Shown piece after piece: positions 39,592 to 47,868 of a stretch of DNA of 64,000 bases (the first letter of the stretch is position 1; each line of letters begins with the position of its first letter). Source of the DNA: Planctomycetota bacterium (GTDB lineage: Bacteria; Planctomycetota; UBA1135; GCA-002686595); the NCBI GenBank assembly GCA_012960475.1, contig DUBE01000059.1, forward strand, positions 150,374 through 214,373, in the 5' to 3' direction. A program made the position numbers and the translations under genes. Below the pieces are notes generated by a model. The model saw only the letters and a program-made list of their open reading frames with translations. It had not been told where the DNA came from and ran no database searches.

Positions 39592-40526
39592 GATGACGGT
39601 TCATATCCGCCAAACCACTCCCTGCGGGTACTCCAGAGGCTCGCATCCTGGCTGCCCTTGAGGGTCGCTGTAAGGCCCTTGGCGGCGGCGTAGACCAGGA
39701 ACATCAAGAGGCCAAAGGGCCGGGACATCGGCGACCAATGGTCGCGCAGGAGGGAGACCTTTGCCTTGATCAAAAGGGTCTCCTTGCGCACATCATTCGG
39801 CGCGCTGGCTCCCACCAGGTGCATGATCGTTGCGTCAGGCGTAATCGCTGGCCGCGCCCCTCGCACCCGGGCTCGCAGACAAAGGTCTGCCTCTTCCCCA
39901 TACATGAAATACTTGGGATCGAAGCCCCCCAGCCCGTTCCAGTCCTCGCGCGAGATCAACAGGAAGCAACCCACTACGATGTCCACCTCGTGCACTGCAT
40001 CGCGCTTGAAAGCGGGCATGGCTTCGGAGTTGAAGAGGCCTGAACCCGGAAAAAGCGCGCGCAGTCCAAGGGCCATGCAGAAGACGCTCCAGGGGGTCAT
40101 GCGATTCCAACAGGAAGCAGCGTTCAGGGAGCCATCCCGAAAGACTGTCCGCCCCCCCCAGATGCGGGCCTCCGGGCGCGAGCGGGCAAATTCCATCAGC
40201 CGATCGATCGCTTGATCCAGAACCTCTGTGTCGGGATTGAGCAGCAGCAGGAACTCCCCCGTGGCTCCTTCCGCAGCCATGTTGTTGGCACGCGCAAATC
40301 CCAAGTTGGTGTCCGAATGAACCAGCCTCAGGCGCCCGGAAATCGTCTCCGCTTCCTGCTGCAGATATTCATCAAAAGCCTCGCGGGACCCATCCTCGGA
40401 ACCATTTTCAACCAGGATCAACTCAAAGTCCGTCGACCTGGTCTGGGCGAAGACCGTGCGCAAGCTGGCGAGGGTCAGATCCTTGGTCTTGTAGTTGACC
40501 ATCAGGATGGAGAGGCGTGGAGTCAT
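39588..40526 (-). CDS. family 2 glycosyltransferase
   Basis: A 312-residue enzyme of the GT-A fold, resembling rhamnosyltransferase-type GT2 proteins. It starts with LSILMVNYKT, followed by LVENGSEDGS, LGFARANN and the DXD-like LLNPDTEV. The acceptor-side region GGFDPKYFMYGEEADLCLRAR is clear. A hydrophobic stretch near the C-terminus suggests membrane association. The sugar and acceptor are unknown; envelope polysaccharide synthesis is likely. Confidence 0.9.
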   Translation of the reverse strand: MTPRLSILMVNYKTKDLTLASLRTVFAQTRSTDFELILVENGSEDGSREAFDEYLQQEAETISGRLRLVHSDTNLGFARANNMAAEGATGEFLLLLNPDTEVLDQAIDRLMEFARSRPEARIWGGRTVFRDGSLNAASCWNRMTPWSVFCMALGLRALFPGSGLFNSEAMPAFKRDAVHEVDIVVGCFLLISREDWNGLGGFDPKYFMYGEEADLCLRARVRGARPAITPDATIMHLVGASAPNDVRKETLLIKAKVSLLRDHWSPMSRPFGLLMFLVYAAAKGLTATLKGSQDASLWSTRREWFGGYEPSS

Positions 40527-40554
40527 GCAAGACAAAGTGTACGAGAGGTGACGC

Positions 40555-40626
40555 TGCAATTACGGTACCTGCTTCATTCTTTGCTCCGGCCAAGATGCAA
40601 AGAATGAAGCAGGTCCTGTAATTGCA
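40555..40626. repeat. 30-bp near-perfect inverted repeat
   Basis: Arms 40555 to 40584 and 40597 to 40626 match in 28 of 30 positions around a 12-base loop. Each arm contains ACCTGCTTCATTCTTTGC or its complement. It lies just past the HU-like gene stop and before the glycosyltransferase start. There is no T-run. It could be a long terminator or processing hairpin, or a relic of a small mobile repeat. Confidence 0.85.
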
Positions 40627-40633
40627 GGTTCCC

Positions 40634-41056
40634 CTAGAAAGGGGAGTCCGGAGAAGTAGGCGGCGGGGCCTTGGGGGGCTCCGATGCGGGCCGTGTCGCG
40701 GGGCGCAAGGTCTTCACATCGGACCCGACTTTCTTGGTGGCTGCTGGTTTGCCTCCGCCCTGCCCGGCGATCCGTTCGCGCATGCGGCTGCCGGGCTTGA
40801 ACTTGACCAACCGTTGGGCGGGCACTTCCACCGGATCGTTCGTGCGTGGGTTGCGAGCCGTACGGGCTTCGCGATGCTTGATCTCGAAGATGCCGAATTC
40901 GCGGAACTCGATGCGCTTGCCCTGGGCCAGGTCGTCAATGATCGTGTCGAGGAAAGTCTGCACGACCTTGCGCACAACGCTCTTGGTCTGGCCCGTGTCC
41001 TCGGCAATGCGCTGGACGAGTTCCTTCTTGGTGCTGGTGATTGATTCGGACTGCAT
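40634..41056 (-). CDS. HU/IHF family DNA-binding protein with C-terminal tail
   Basis: A 140-residue protein. The HU/IHF domain covers about residues 9 to 95: TKKELVQRIAEDTGQ, FGIFEIKHREARTARNPRTND and the FKPG..MRERI end. The Pro in RNPRTND at the arm tip is the DNA-intercalating position of the family. The last 40 residues are Lys/Pro/Ala-rich and probably disordered. The ATG at 41056 was chosen because the N-terminus then matches the family. It bends or packages DNA. Confidence 0.93.
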   Translation of the reverse strand: MQSESITSTKKELVQRIAEDTGQTKSVVRKVVQTFLDTIIDDLAQGKRIEFREFGIFEIKHREARTARNPRTNDPVEVPAQRLVKFKPGSRMRERIAGQGGGKPAATKKVGSDVKTLRPATRPASEPPKAPPPTSPDSPF

Positions 41057-41271
41057 GATTGGCGAGGAGGGAGTGAGGTTGATACCGTGCAATCCCATGG
41101 GACGCAAGGGTTTAGGTGCCATGTGGAGCCAGACCAGGCCCGTGCAGGCGCTCTGCCGATCTGACGTAACTACTGTACTAGCAATGGGTTATGCCAAATA
41201 ACGAGGTGCCAGGAAGAAGATGGGGATTCTAGCGCCCCAGCCATCTGCGCAACCCTTGGCAGGGACGGAAC

Positions 41272-41724
41272 TTAGGTTCCCTGGGGCAAGTCCTCGAGCT
41301 GCAGGGTGACCGGCCCCTCGTTGACCAGGGCAACCTCCATATGAGCCCCGAAGCAGCCTGTTTCCACTGTCAGGCCTTCGGCCCTCAGGCAGGTCACGAA
41401 GTGCTCCACCAAAGGCTCGGCCAGCTCTGGAGAAGCCGCCTGGTCAAAGGAGGGCCGGCGACCCCTACGGCCATCTGCGGCCAGGGTGAACTGGCTGATC
41501 ACCAGGGCGCCCAGCCCCTGGTCCAAGGCGCTCTCGTTCATGAGGCCCTTCTTGTCTGGAAAGAAACGGTAGCCCGCCAGCTTGGCCGCCAGCCTCTTTG
41601 CCTGATCGGGGCCGTCCCCGCGCAACACACACAGAAGCACCACCATGCCCCGTCCAACGCGACCGATGACCTCGCCCTCAACGGTCACCGTGGCGGAACT
41701 GCAGCGCTGGACGACAAGTTTCAT
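41272..41724 (-). CDS. dtd: D-aminoacyl-tRNA deacylase
   Basis: A 150-residue proofreading enzyme that removes D-amino acids (and Gly from tRNA-Ala) from tRNA. It starts MKLVVQRCSSATVTV. The two active-site motifs are SQFTL (77 to 81) and NEGPVT (135 to 140). It is the last gene of the trpS operon, 30 bases after the TPR gene. Confidence 0.96.
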   Translation of the reverse strand: MKLVVQRCSSATVTVEGEVIGRVGRGMVVLLCVLRGDGPDQAKRLAAKLAGYRFFPDKKGLMNESALDQGLGALVISQFTLAADGRRGRRPSFDQAASPELAEPLVEHFVTCLRAEGLTVETGCFGAHMEVALVNEGPVTLQLEDLPQGT

Positions 41725-41754
41725 TTGAGCTTCGATGGCAGACCAGCTGAGGTC

Positions 41755-42810
41755 TTACTGGGTGTCGGTCCTCCCTAGGCGGCGACTGGAAGCTACCCGG
41801 GCGCGCAGCCCCTGGATCAGATCCGCCAGTTCGCTGCCCTCCCCCGCCACCTCAATCACCCGATCCCAGGCCTGGATCTCGGCCTCGCTCCCGCCGGGCT
41901 GCTGGGCAGCCAACAACAGAGCCTCCTGAACCCGGGGCAAGCTGTCCCCGGGCGCCGCATGGATCGCCGCGGAAACCGCCCAAAGAGCTCCGTCCGGATC
42001 GCCGCTTTCCGAACGCGCCACCGCGAGGAGGGTCAAGCGCCGAGGGCGTTGATGGGCTTCTCCCTGCAGGCGGTCCAGGATCTCAAGGGCCCGCTCCGGA
42101 TCCCCTGTCCCAAGGTGCAAGGCCGCCAGGTCCAGGGCCGCATCAATCCGGTCAGTGGCCCGCACGCGCGGATCACCCTCACTTGCGAGCAACCAGCGCG
42201 CCAGAGCCGCAGGTGCGGCGGGATTGCCCTCTTGGGAATACATCCAGGCCTCCAACCGACGGGCACCCAGATGCCCCGGGTTCAAGGCAAGACAACGGGC
42301 CATGGACTCCCCGGCTTCACGCCAACGATAACGGCTGTCCCCGGCCAGGGCCAGGGAGGCCAAGCCCAAGTGAGCATCAGCGCAATCAGGATCCAGCACC
42401 AAGGCCTGGGACAAGAGCGCCTCGGCCTGTTGCGGATTCTGGGCCAGGCGGGCGGCCAGGATCAGGGTTTCGGGCCGCGGTTCCCGCTGGGCCGTGAGCA
42501 AAGCCGCGCTGGCCAGACCGCTGGCCTCGGAGGGAGCCCGCAAGAGGAGCAGGTCCTGGTGCAAGGCCAGCAGATCCAGATTCGTCGGGTGCACTTCGAT
42601 CAATGCAGAGAGCCCCTGGAGGGCCTCGTCAAACTGACTCTGCTGGGCCTTTGCCCGAACCTGGGCCAGGGCCTCAAGACCATCAGAAGAAAGATCGTGG
42701 TAAGGCCGCTCCCATCCCACGACCCAAGCCTTGGGAGCCGAGGCGCAGGCCCCGCCCACTCCTACAGCGACGAAACAGATCAGCCGTCCCCAAGACTGCA
42801 TTGCACACAT
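41755..42810 (-). CDS. TPR-repeat protein, probably exported
   Basis: A 351-residue protein. The ATG at 42810 overlaps the stop of the preceding lipoprotein gene (TGATG). From there a signal-like stretch (LICFVAVGVGGACASA) follows, possibly with a lipoprotein Cys. The rest is made of helical TPR-like pairs (for example AEALLSQALVLDPDCADAHLGLASLAL and ALDLAALHLGTGDPERALEIL, each with the A..A.G...AL pattern). Such proteins are scaffolds; the partner is unknown but may be the co-encoded lipoprotein. Confidence 0.8.
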   Translation of the reverse strand: MCAMQSWGRLICFVAVGVGGACASAPKAWVVGWERPYHDLSSDGLEALAQVRAKAQQSQFDEALQGLSALIEVHPTNLDLLALHQDLLLLRAPSEASGLASAALLTAQREPRPETLILAARLAQNPQQAEALLSQALVLDPDCADAHLGLASLALAGDSRYRWREAGESMARCLALNPGHLGARRLEAWMYSQEGNPAAPAALARWLLASEGDPRVRATDRIDAALDLAALHLGTGDPERALEILDRLQGEAHQRPRRLTLLAVARSESGDPDGALWAVSAAIHAAPGDSLPRVQEALLLAAQQPGGSEAEIQAWDRVIEVAGEGSELADLIQGLRARVASSRRLGRTDTQ

Positions 42811-43385
42811 CAGGGTTGTTGCACCGGTTTGTCGAAAGCCAGACGCGCTCCGCGCTTTTCCGTGCCATCCGGAGTACGCCAGAAAGCATCCCCTTCGGCG
42901 ACCACGCGCACGCTCGTGAGGGCGGGGTTGACCAATACACTGATTTCCTCGAAAGCGCCCAGCTGCCAACGATCCAATTGAGCACCGACCAATTCGCCTC
43001 CCGCTGAGGAACGGGGCCGGGTGACTTGCAGCAAGCCTGCTGTGGTGGCCTTGGCCGTGCGCAGGAAGTACTGATCGTCGGAACGCACCACCAGGTGATC
43101 GAGAAGACCATGGGGCCCCTCGATGCGAATGCGATCCGCCAGAAGCGTCGCCGGTCGCAAGAATTCCTGGGTCCAGGCCGCGGGCTGGGGGTCATCCGCC
43201 AGATAGTTGGGATCCTGCCCCGTGGGCAGGGGCGAGTTGATGACAAGAGGATCCGGTCCAGGGCCTGAAGGGTGCAGTTCGGAGGACTTCTTGGGTCCTC
43301 CCCCACAGGCTGCCATGAGGGTCAGAAGGACCAATCCGATGCGGCCTTGCTTCATAGGGTGGTCCATGGTGCGGTGTTTCTTCAT
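42810..43385 (-). CDS. putative lipoprotein of unknown function
   Basis: A 191-residue frame with a lipobox LMAAC about 27 residues from the first ATG. ATGs at 43385, 43367 and 43355 are all possible starts, and the last gives the most typical signal peptide. After the Cys come a Gly/Ser/Pro linker and a folded part with no recognised domain. It is coupled to the downstream TPR gene by a one-base overlap. Confidence 0.75.
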   Translation of the reverse strand: MKKHRTMDHPMKQGRIGLVLLTLMAACGGGPKKSSELHPSGPGPDPLVINSPLPTGQDPNYLADDPQPAAWTQEFLRPATLLADRIRIEGPHGLLDHLVVRSDDQYFLRTAKATTAGLLQVTRPRSSAGGELVGAQLDRWQLGAFEEISVLVNPALTSVRVVAEGDAFWRTPDGTEKRGARLAFDKPVQQP

Positions 43386-43495
43386 GGGGTCATGCCTCGT
43401 TTTGCATACCGGCGGCAGGCCCTGATGCCGCGCGCCGGACTCTTGATGATCGACCTGAATGCCCTCTGAAATTCAATCCTTACCTGTCCAGGACC

Positions 43496-44482
43496 CTAGC
43501 GCAAGCCGCAGGCCCGGTATGCCCGGTCGCGCACGATGCAGGCCCGCTCTCGGGCACGTTCGGCACCCAGCGCAAGGGTGGAATCCAGGGCAGCGGGATC
43601 GGCCAGGTACTCTTCGAAACGCTGACGGGCAGGAGCAAAGGTCTCCTCCCAGGCTTCAATCAGACGCACCTTGAGATGACCGTAGCCTGGTGCGTCCTGG
43701 CCCCCCTCACGGATTCTGTTGCGCCAGTCCTCAAGCTCGGTGTCCTCCAGGAACAAGGCCAGAAAATCCAGCAACAGGACGCCTGCTGGATCCTTGGGTT
43801 CCGAGGGTTCGCGGGAATCGGTCAAGATGCGGCCAACTGCCTTCTTGAGGCGTTTGCCACTCTCAAAAACCCAAAGGTCGTTGCCGTAGCTCTTGCTCAT
43901 TTTTTCCCCATCCAAGCCGGGCACCTTCGCCAGTGCCTCGGACTCGGGCAGGCGATATTCAGGTCGCACAAAGACCTGACTACCGAAGGCTGCGTTGAAG
44001 TGACCAGCCATGTCCTGAGCCATCTCCACATGCTGCACCTGATCCTTGCCCACGGGCACAATGGTCGAATCATAGGCCAGAATGTCAGAGGCCATCAGGA
44101 TCGGATAGGTGAAGAGTCCCACCGAGGGCTTGATGCCCTTGGCGGTCTTGTCCTTGAAGGAATGCGCGCGCTCCAACAAGCCCATGCCCGTGACACAGGA
44201 CAAGAGCCAGGTGATCTCTGCCACCTGGGGCACATCAGACTGACGGAAGAACACTACCCGCTCGGGATCGAGCCCCAGGGCAAAGTAGGTGGCCGCCATC
44301 TCGCGCACATTGGCGCGCAGACTGTCCGCATCCTGCACGCTGGTCAGGGCGTGGTAGTCGGCGATGAAGAAATAGTGCTCACCTTCCTCCTCCTGAGAGT
44401 CTACATGCTGGCGGATGGCGCCAAAATAGTTGCCCAGGTGCGGTCGGCCGCTGGGCTGAATGCCGGAGAGAAAAGTGGTCAT
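43496..44482 (-). CDS. trpS: tryptophanyl-tRNA synthetase
   Basis: A 328-residue class I synthetase. It starts MTTFLSGIQPSG with the HIGH equivalent HLGN (15 to 18), and the KMSKS loop lies near residue 192 (DGEKMSKSYGN). Conserved parts FIADYHALT and VPVGKDQ..H.E..QD.A are present. The open frame upstream of 44482 runs into the divergent gene region and is not used. It heads an operon with two envelope-type genes and dtd. Confidence 0.97.
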   Translation of the reverse strand: MTTFLSGIQPSGRPHLGNYFGAIRQHVDSQEEEGEHYFFIADYHALTSVQDADSLRANVREMAATYFALGLDPERVVFFRQSDVPQVAEITWLLSCVTGMGLLERAHSFKDKTAKGIKPSVGLFTYPILMASDILAYDSTIVPVGKDQVQHVEMAQDMAGHFNAAFGSQVFVRPEYRLPESEALAKVPGLDGEKMSKSYGNDLWVFESGKRLKKAVGRILTDSREPSEPKDPAGVLLLDFLALFLEDTELEDWRNRIREGGQDAPGYGHLKVRLIEAWEETFAPARQRFEEYLADPAALDSTLALGAERARERACIVRDRAYRACGLR

Positions 44483-44522
44483 GGGTGCGCCGCAGCCCGG
44501 ACGCCAAAGGCCGCCCGGCAGG

Positions 44523-44542
44523 GGAGCGGATTGTACCGCTCC
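44523..44542. promoter_or_regulatory. dyad in the trpS / W-P-repeat lipoprotein divergent region
   Basis: A 7-bp inverted repeat GGAGCGG/CCGCTCC with a 6-base centre lies between the two divergent start codons (44482 and 44595). It may be an operator or a leader hairpin. Confidence 0.35.
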
Positions 44543-44594
44543 ACGGACCCAGATCCTTGCATCCAAAGGCCTTGCTCGCGAGGATGAGAGGCCC

Positions 44595-46247
44595 ATGGCA
44601 CGCTGGAAATGCAAACACAGGATCCCATCCATCCGGGCGCGCCCGAAGAGGCCCGCCGTAGCGGGCCTTCTGTTCCCCACCCTCGGAGCCTGCCTTGGCC
44701 TTGCAGCCTGCACCGCCCCCGGAGCGGACCTGCACTTCGCTCCGCTCTACACCCACCTCTCCCTGGCCGGCGGCGACAGCGGCATTGAAGCCCTGGGAGG
44801 CACGGCCCTGGCCCGTTGGAACCAGGAGACCGACCGCCTGGACTATTGGGCCCTGCGCCCCCTGATCTCCTGGCAACGGCAGGCTGAAAACCGCTCGTTC
44901 GCCTGGTTCCTGCCGCCCCTCGGCCAGAGATTCAAGCGCCCCGAGGAAACCGTGCACCAGTTCCTGCCGATTCTGCGCCACGCACGACAACATCCCACCG
45001 AAGGGCCGACCTCCTATCAGTTCCTGATGCTGCCCGGAATCTATCTGGCCCGGGATGCTGACGGCGACAAGAAGAGCGCCTTCTTCATATTCTATGGCAA
45101 CACCAAGAACTTCCTCAGTTTCGATTCAGCCAATTGGATCCTGTTCCCGCTCTACGCTCGCTTCAGTCGCAAGGACCGGAACAGCCATCATGTTCTGTTC
45201 CCGGTCATCCAGTGGTCCGACGGCACGGGAGGCAGGTCCTGGCGCCTCTGGCCCCTCTATGGAGATCAGGGAATCGAAGGTCGCTACCGCCGCAAGTTCT
45301 TCCTATGGCCTTTCTTCATGTGGCAGACAAACGATCTGGCCAAGCAGGAGAGGTTCCACCAGAGGACTTACTTCTTCTGGCCCTTCTTCGGCATCACAGA
45401 ACGGGAAGAGTCCCGGAGCTGGACGGCCCTCTGGCCTTTCTTTGGTTACACCAAAGATCGACGCACAGGCTTCTGGGCCTGGGATGGTCCCTGGCCCCTG
45501 GTGGTCTTTCAAGGAGGCGATCCCAAGCGTGCGGTGCGCAAGCGGGTGCTTCCCCTCTACTCCTACTTCAAGGACCGAGGACTCGAGTCCCGCTGGTACC
45601 TATGGCCCTTGATCAACCTGCGCAGCGAAACCTACAAGAGCCACGACCGTACGAGCGTTTCAATCTTCCCCTTCTGGCACGCCTGGGACCGCGTGGACTC
45701 TGCGGGCAGGAAATCCTCCTGGCGCAAGCTCTGGCCCCTGATACGCAACGCCCAGGACGAGGCGGGCGACACGGAGATGATTGCCTGGCCGGCCCTCAGC
45801 CCCCTGCGCCGCTACGCCTTCATCGACGAACACTACGCCTGGCTCTGGGAGTTGTATGTGGCCGAACGGTCTTTCGATCAAGTGCGCGTTCGCTCGTGGC
45901 TTGGGCTCTATCGAGAAGAAAGCGACCGGCACGAACATCGACGCTCGATTTCGATCCTCTGGGCCAGACGGGACTACACCCAGGCGGCATCCAATGTGCG
46001 CGAGGTTTCACTGCTGGCAGGTCTGATTCGTTGGCGCCAGTCGGAGCAGGCGGGCCTGCAATTCATGCGACCATCCTTCCCGGGCCCCGGCTGGCCAGGA
46101 ACCCGCGTGCCCAACAGCAAGGTGCCCGCGGGGCTCAACCCGGGCCCCGTTGTATCCAACCCTCTGAATGACCCGCCTGCACCCGATAAAGAGCCGCTTC
46201 AAGGCCCGCTCGCCTCGGCAGCAGAACTCAAAGACCCGATTGACTAG
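44595..46247 (+). CDS. lipoprotein with repeated W-P-aromatic motifs
   Basis: A 550-residue protein with a lipobox (LGLAAC about 36 residues in) after a basic N-terminus. The body contains a series of similar units built around LFPLY, LWPLY, LWPFF, FWPFF, LWPFF, VLPLYSY, LWPLI, IFPFW and LWPLI. They are spaced roughly 20 to 35 residues and separated by charged, Arg-rich stretches. The pattern suggests a repeated beta-structure, perhaps an outer-membrane or periplasmic barrel or propeller. I know of no functional assignment. It ends nine bases before mlaE and is probably co-transcribed with mlaEFD, which suggests a role in lipid movement. Confidence 0.8.
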   Translation: MARWKCKHRIPSIRARPKRPAVAGLLFPTLGACLGLAACTAPGADLHFAPLYTHLSLAGGDSGIEALGGTALARWNQETDRLDYWALRPLISWQRQAENRSFAWFLPPLGQRFKRPEETVHQFLPILRHARQHPTEGPTSYQFLMLPGIYLARDADGDKKSAFFIFYGNTKNFLSFDSANWILFPLYARFSRKDRNSHHVLFPVIQWSDGTGGRSWRLWPLYGDQGIEGRYRRKFFLWPFFMWQTNDLAKQERFHQRTYFFWPFFGITEREESRSWTALWPFFGYTKDRRTGFWAWDGPWPLVVFQGGDPKRAVRKRVLPLYSYFKDRGLESRWYLWPLINLRSETYKSHDRTSVSIFPFWHAWDRVDSAGRKSSWRKLWPLIRNAQDEAGDTEMIAWPALSPLRRYAFIDEHYAWLWELYVAERSFDQVRVRSWLGLYREESDRHEHRRSISILWARRDYTQAASNVREVSLLAGLIRWRQSEQAGLQFMRPSFPGPGWPGTRVPNSKVPAGLNPGPVVSNPLNDPPAPDKEPLQGPLASAAELKDPID

Positions 46248-46256
46248 GATCCCCGC

Positions 46257-47114
46257 GTGACCCCCGACTACCTCCCCTCCTGGTGGCCCCAGCTGTTGAC
46301 CGTGCTCTTTGCCGCGGGCGTGGCCCATGCGGCCTGGCACAGCGCAGGGCCACGGGCCCTGTTGGAAGAAGCAGGGTCACGCCTGATGCTGCTTTGGGCG
46401 GTCTTCGCGCGCTTGCACCACCTGCCCAAACGCCGGAACTGGCTGCTCTCCCAGGTGCGCTCCGCAGCGATCAGCAATTTGTATGTGATCTCCCTGGTGG
46501 GTGTCTTCATCGGCATGATCTTCGCCCTGCAAGCGGGCATCGAACTCGCTCGTTTCGGTCAACAGGATCAGATCGGTCCACTGGTGGCGGCGGGCATTGC
46601 ACGCGAGATGGGCCCATTCATCACTGCGCTGGTCTTGGCTTCCACCTACGGCTCAGCCATGGCCGCGGAAATGGGCACCATGGCTGTGTCTGACGAATTG
46701 ACAGCCCTGGAGGTCATGTCCATCGATCGGGTATCGCTGCTTGTACTGCCAAGGGTCGTGGCCTTGGCCATCGTCTGCCCCGCCATGACTGTGATCAGCG
46801 ACATGATCGGGATCATCGGGGGGGGGATCGTTGCCAGCACGCAATTGGGGGTGGGTTGGGATCTGTACCTGGACTCTGCCATCACGTCCCTGGCCGGACT
46901 GGGAGAGACCTTCCCCGTGCCAAAGGATATCTTCGGCGGCCTCTTCAAGTCATTCTGCTTTGGCATCGCAGTGGCCCTGATCTCCTGCGCCTCAGGCATC
47001 TCTGCCCGGGGAGGCGCGCTGGGAGTCGGTCGGGCCACCAGTCGCGCGGTACGTGACGCGACCATCACCATCATCGTGGCAAATTACTTCCTGACCTGGA
47101 TGATCTACCGATGA
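46257..47114 (+). CDS. mlaE: MlaE-type ABC transporter permease, GTG start
   Basis: A 285-residue inner-membrane permease of the MlaE/YrbE family. It has about five to six hydrophobic helices and the typical GIAREMGPFITALVLA and GSAMAAE.GTM.VS.E..AL..M....  cytoplasmic-loop region. With MlaF and MlaD it moves phospholipids across the envelope. The start is a GTG at 46257. It overlaps mlaF by four bases (ATGA). Confidence 0.94.
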   Translation: MTPDYLPSWWPQLLTVLFAAGVAHAAWHSAGPRALLEEAGSRLMLLWAVFARLHHLPKRRNWLLSQVRSAAISNLYVISLVGVFIGMIFALQAGIELARFGQQDQIGPLVAAGIAREMGPFITALVLASTYGSAMAAEMGTMAVSDELTALEVMSIDRVSLLVLPRVVALAIVCPAMTVISDMIGIIGGGIVASTQLGVGWDLYLDSAITSLAGLGETFPVPKDIFGGLFKSFCFGIAVALISCASGISARGGALGVGRATSRAVRDATITIIVANYFLTWMIYR

Positions 47115-47863
47115 GCGCCTCCTCCACAAAACCGGTGGTACGCATCAGCGATCTGCACAAGTCCTTTGCCGACCAGGTTGTGCTCGATGGTCTGAACCTC
47201 GAGGTCCAAGCTGGCGAATGCCTGGGCATCATGGGCGGCTCGGGCACGGGCAAATCTGTGGCCCTGCGCCATGTGATCGGCCTGATGCAGCCGGACTCGG
47301 GTCGCGTGGAGGTCTTTGGCCGAGAGGTTGCGGGCCTGAGTGCCAATGAACTTCGCGCCCTGCGCCGACGGGTGGGCTATGTATTCCAAGAGGGAGCCCT
47401 GGTGGGCTGGATGACCGTGGAAGACAATCTGGCCCTGCCTCTCCGTGAGCGAGGCAAACTGAGCGAACCCCAGATCGCTGAGCGCGTGGCCGAGGCCCTC
47501 GAAACCGTGCATGTGGTCGGCGCCGGGCAGAAGTTTCCTTCGGAAATATCCGGCGGTATGAAGAAACGGGTCAGCATCGCCCGAGCCCTGATCACCAAGC
47601 CGGAACTGGTGCTCTACGACGAGCCCAACGCGGGCCTCGACCCGGAAATCTCACGCTCAATCAACGCGCTCATGCGTGAGGTCTCGGAGAAACTAGGGGT
47701 CACCTCCCTGGTGGTTGAGCACCGCGTGGAATGCCTGCGCCGAGTCGCGGACCGGGTGCTCTTCATCCACGAAGGCAAGGCCCTTGTGAATGACATCACC
47801 GCGTCCTTCTTCCAACCCAGCCATCCAAGACTGATGGCCTTCCTGGGCCATGAACAGGAGTAA
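47111..47863 (+). CDS. mlaF: MlaF-type ABC transporter ATPase
   Basis: A 250-residue ATPase with Walker A GGSGTGKS, signature ISGGMKKRVSIARA, Walker B LVLYDEPNAGLDP and an H-loop His in VVEHR. The MKKR variant of the signature is characteristic of MlaF/Mkl ATPases. It powers the MlaE permease encoded just upstream. Confidence 0.95.
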   Translation: MSASSTKPVVRISDLHKSFADQVVLDGLNLEVQAGECLGIMGGSGTGKSVALRHVIGLMQPDSGRVEVFGREVAGLSANELRALRRRVGYVFQEGALVGWMTVEDNLALPLRERGKLSEPQIAERVAEALETVHVVGAGQKFPSEISGGMKKRVSIARALITKPELVLYDEPNAGLDPEISRSINALMREVSEKLGVTSLVVEHRVECLRRVADRVLFIHEGKALVNDITASFFQPSHPRLMAFLGHEQE

Positions 47864-47868
47864 CTCCC

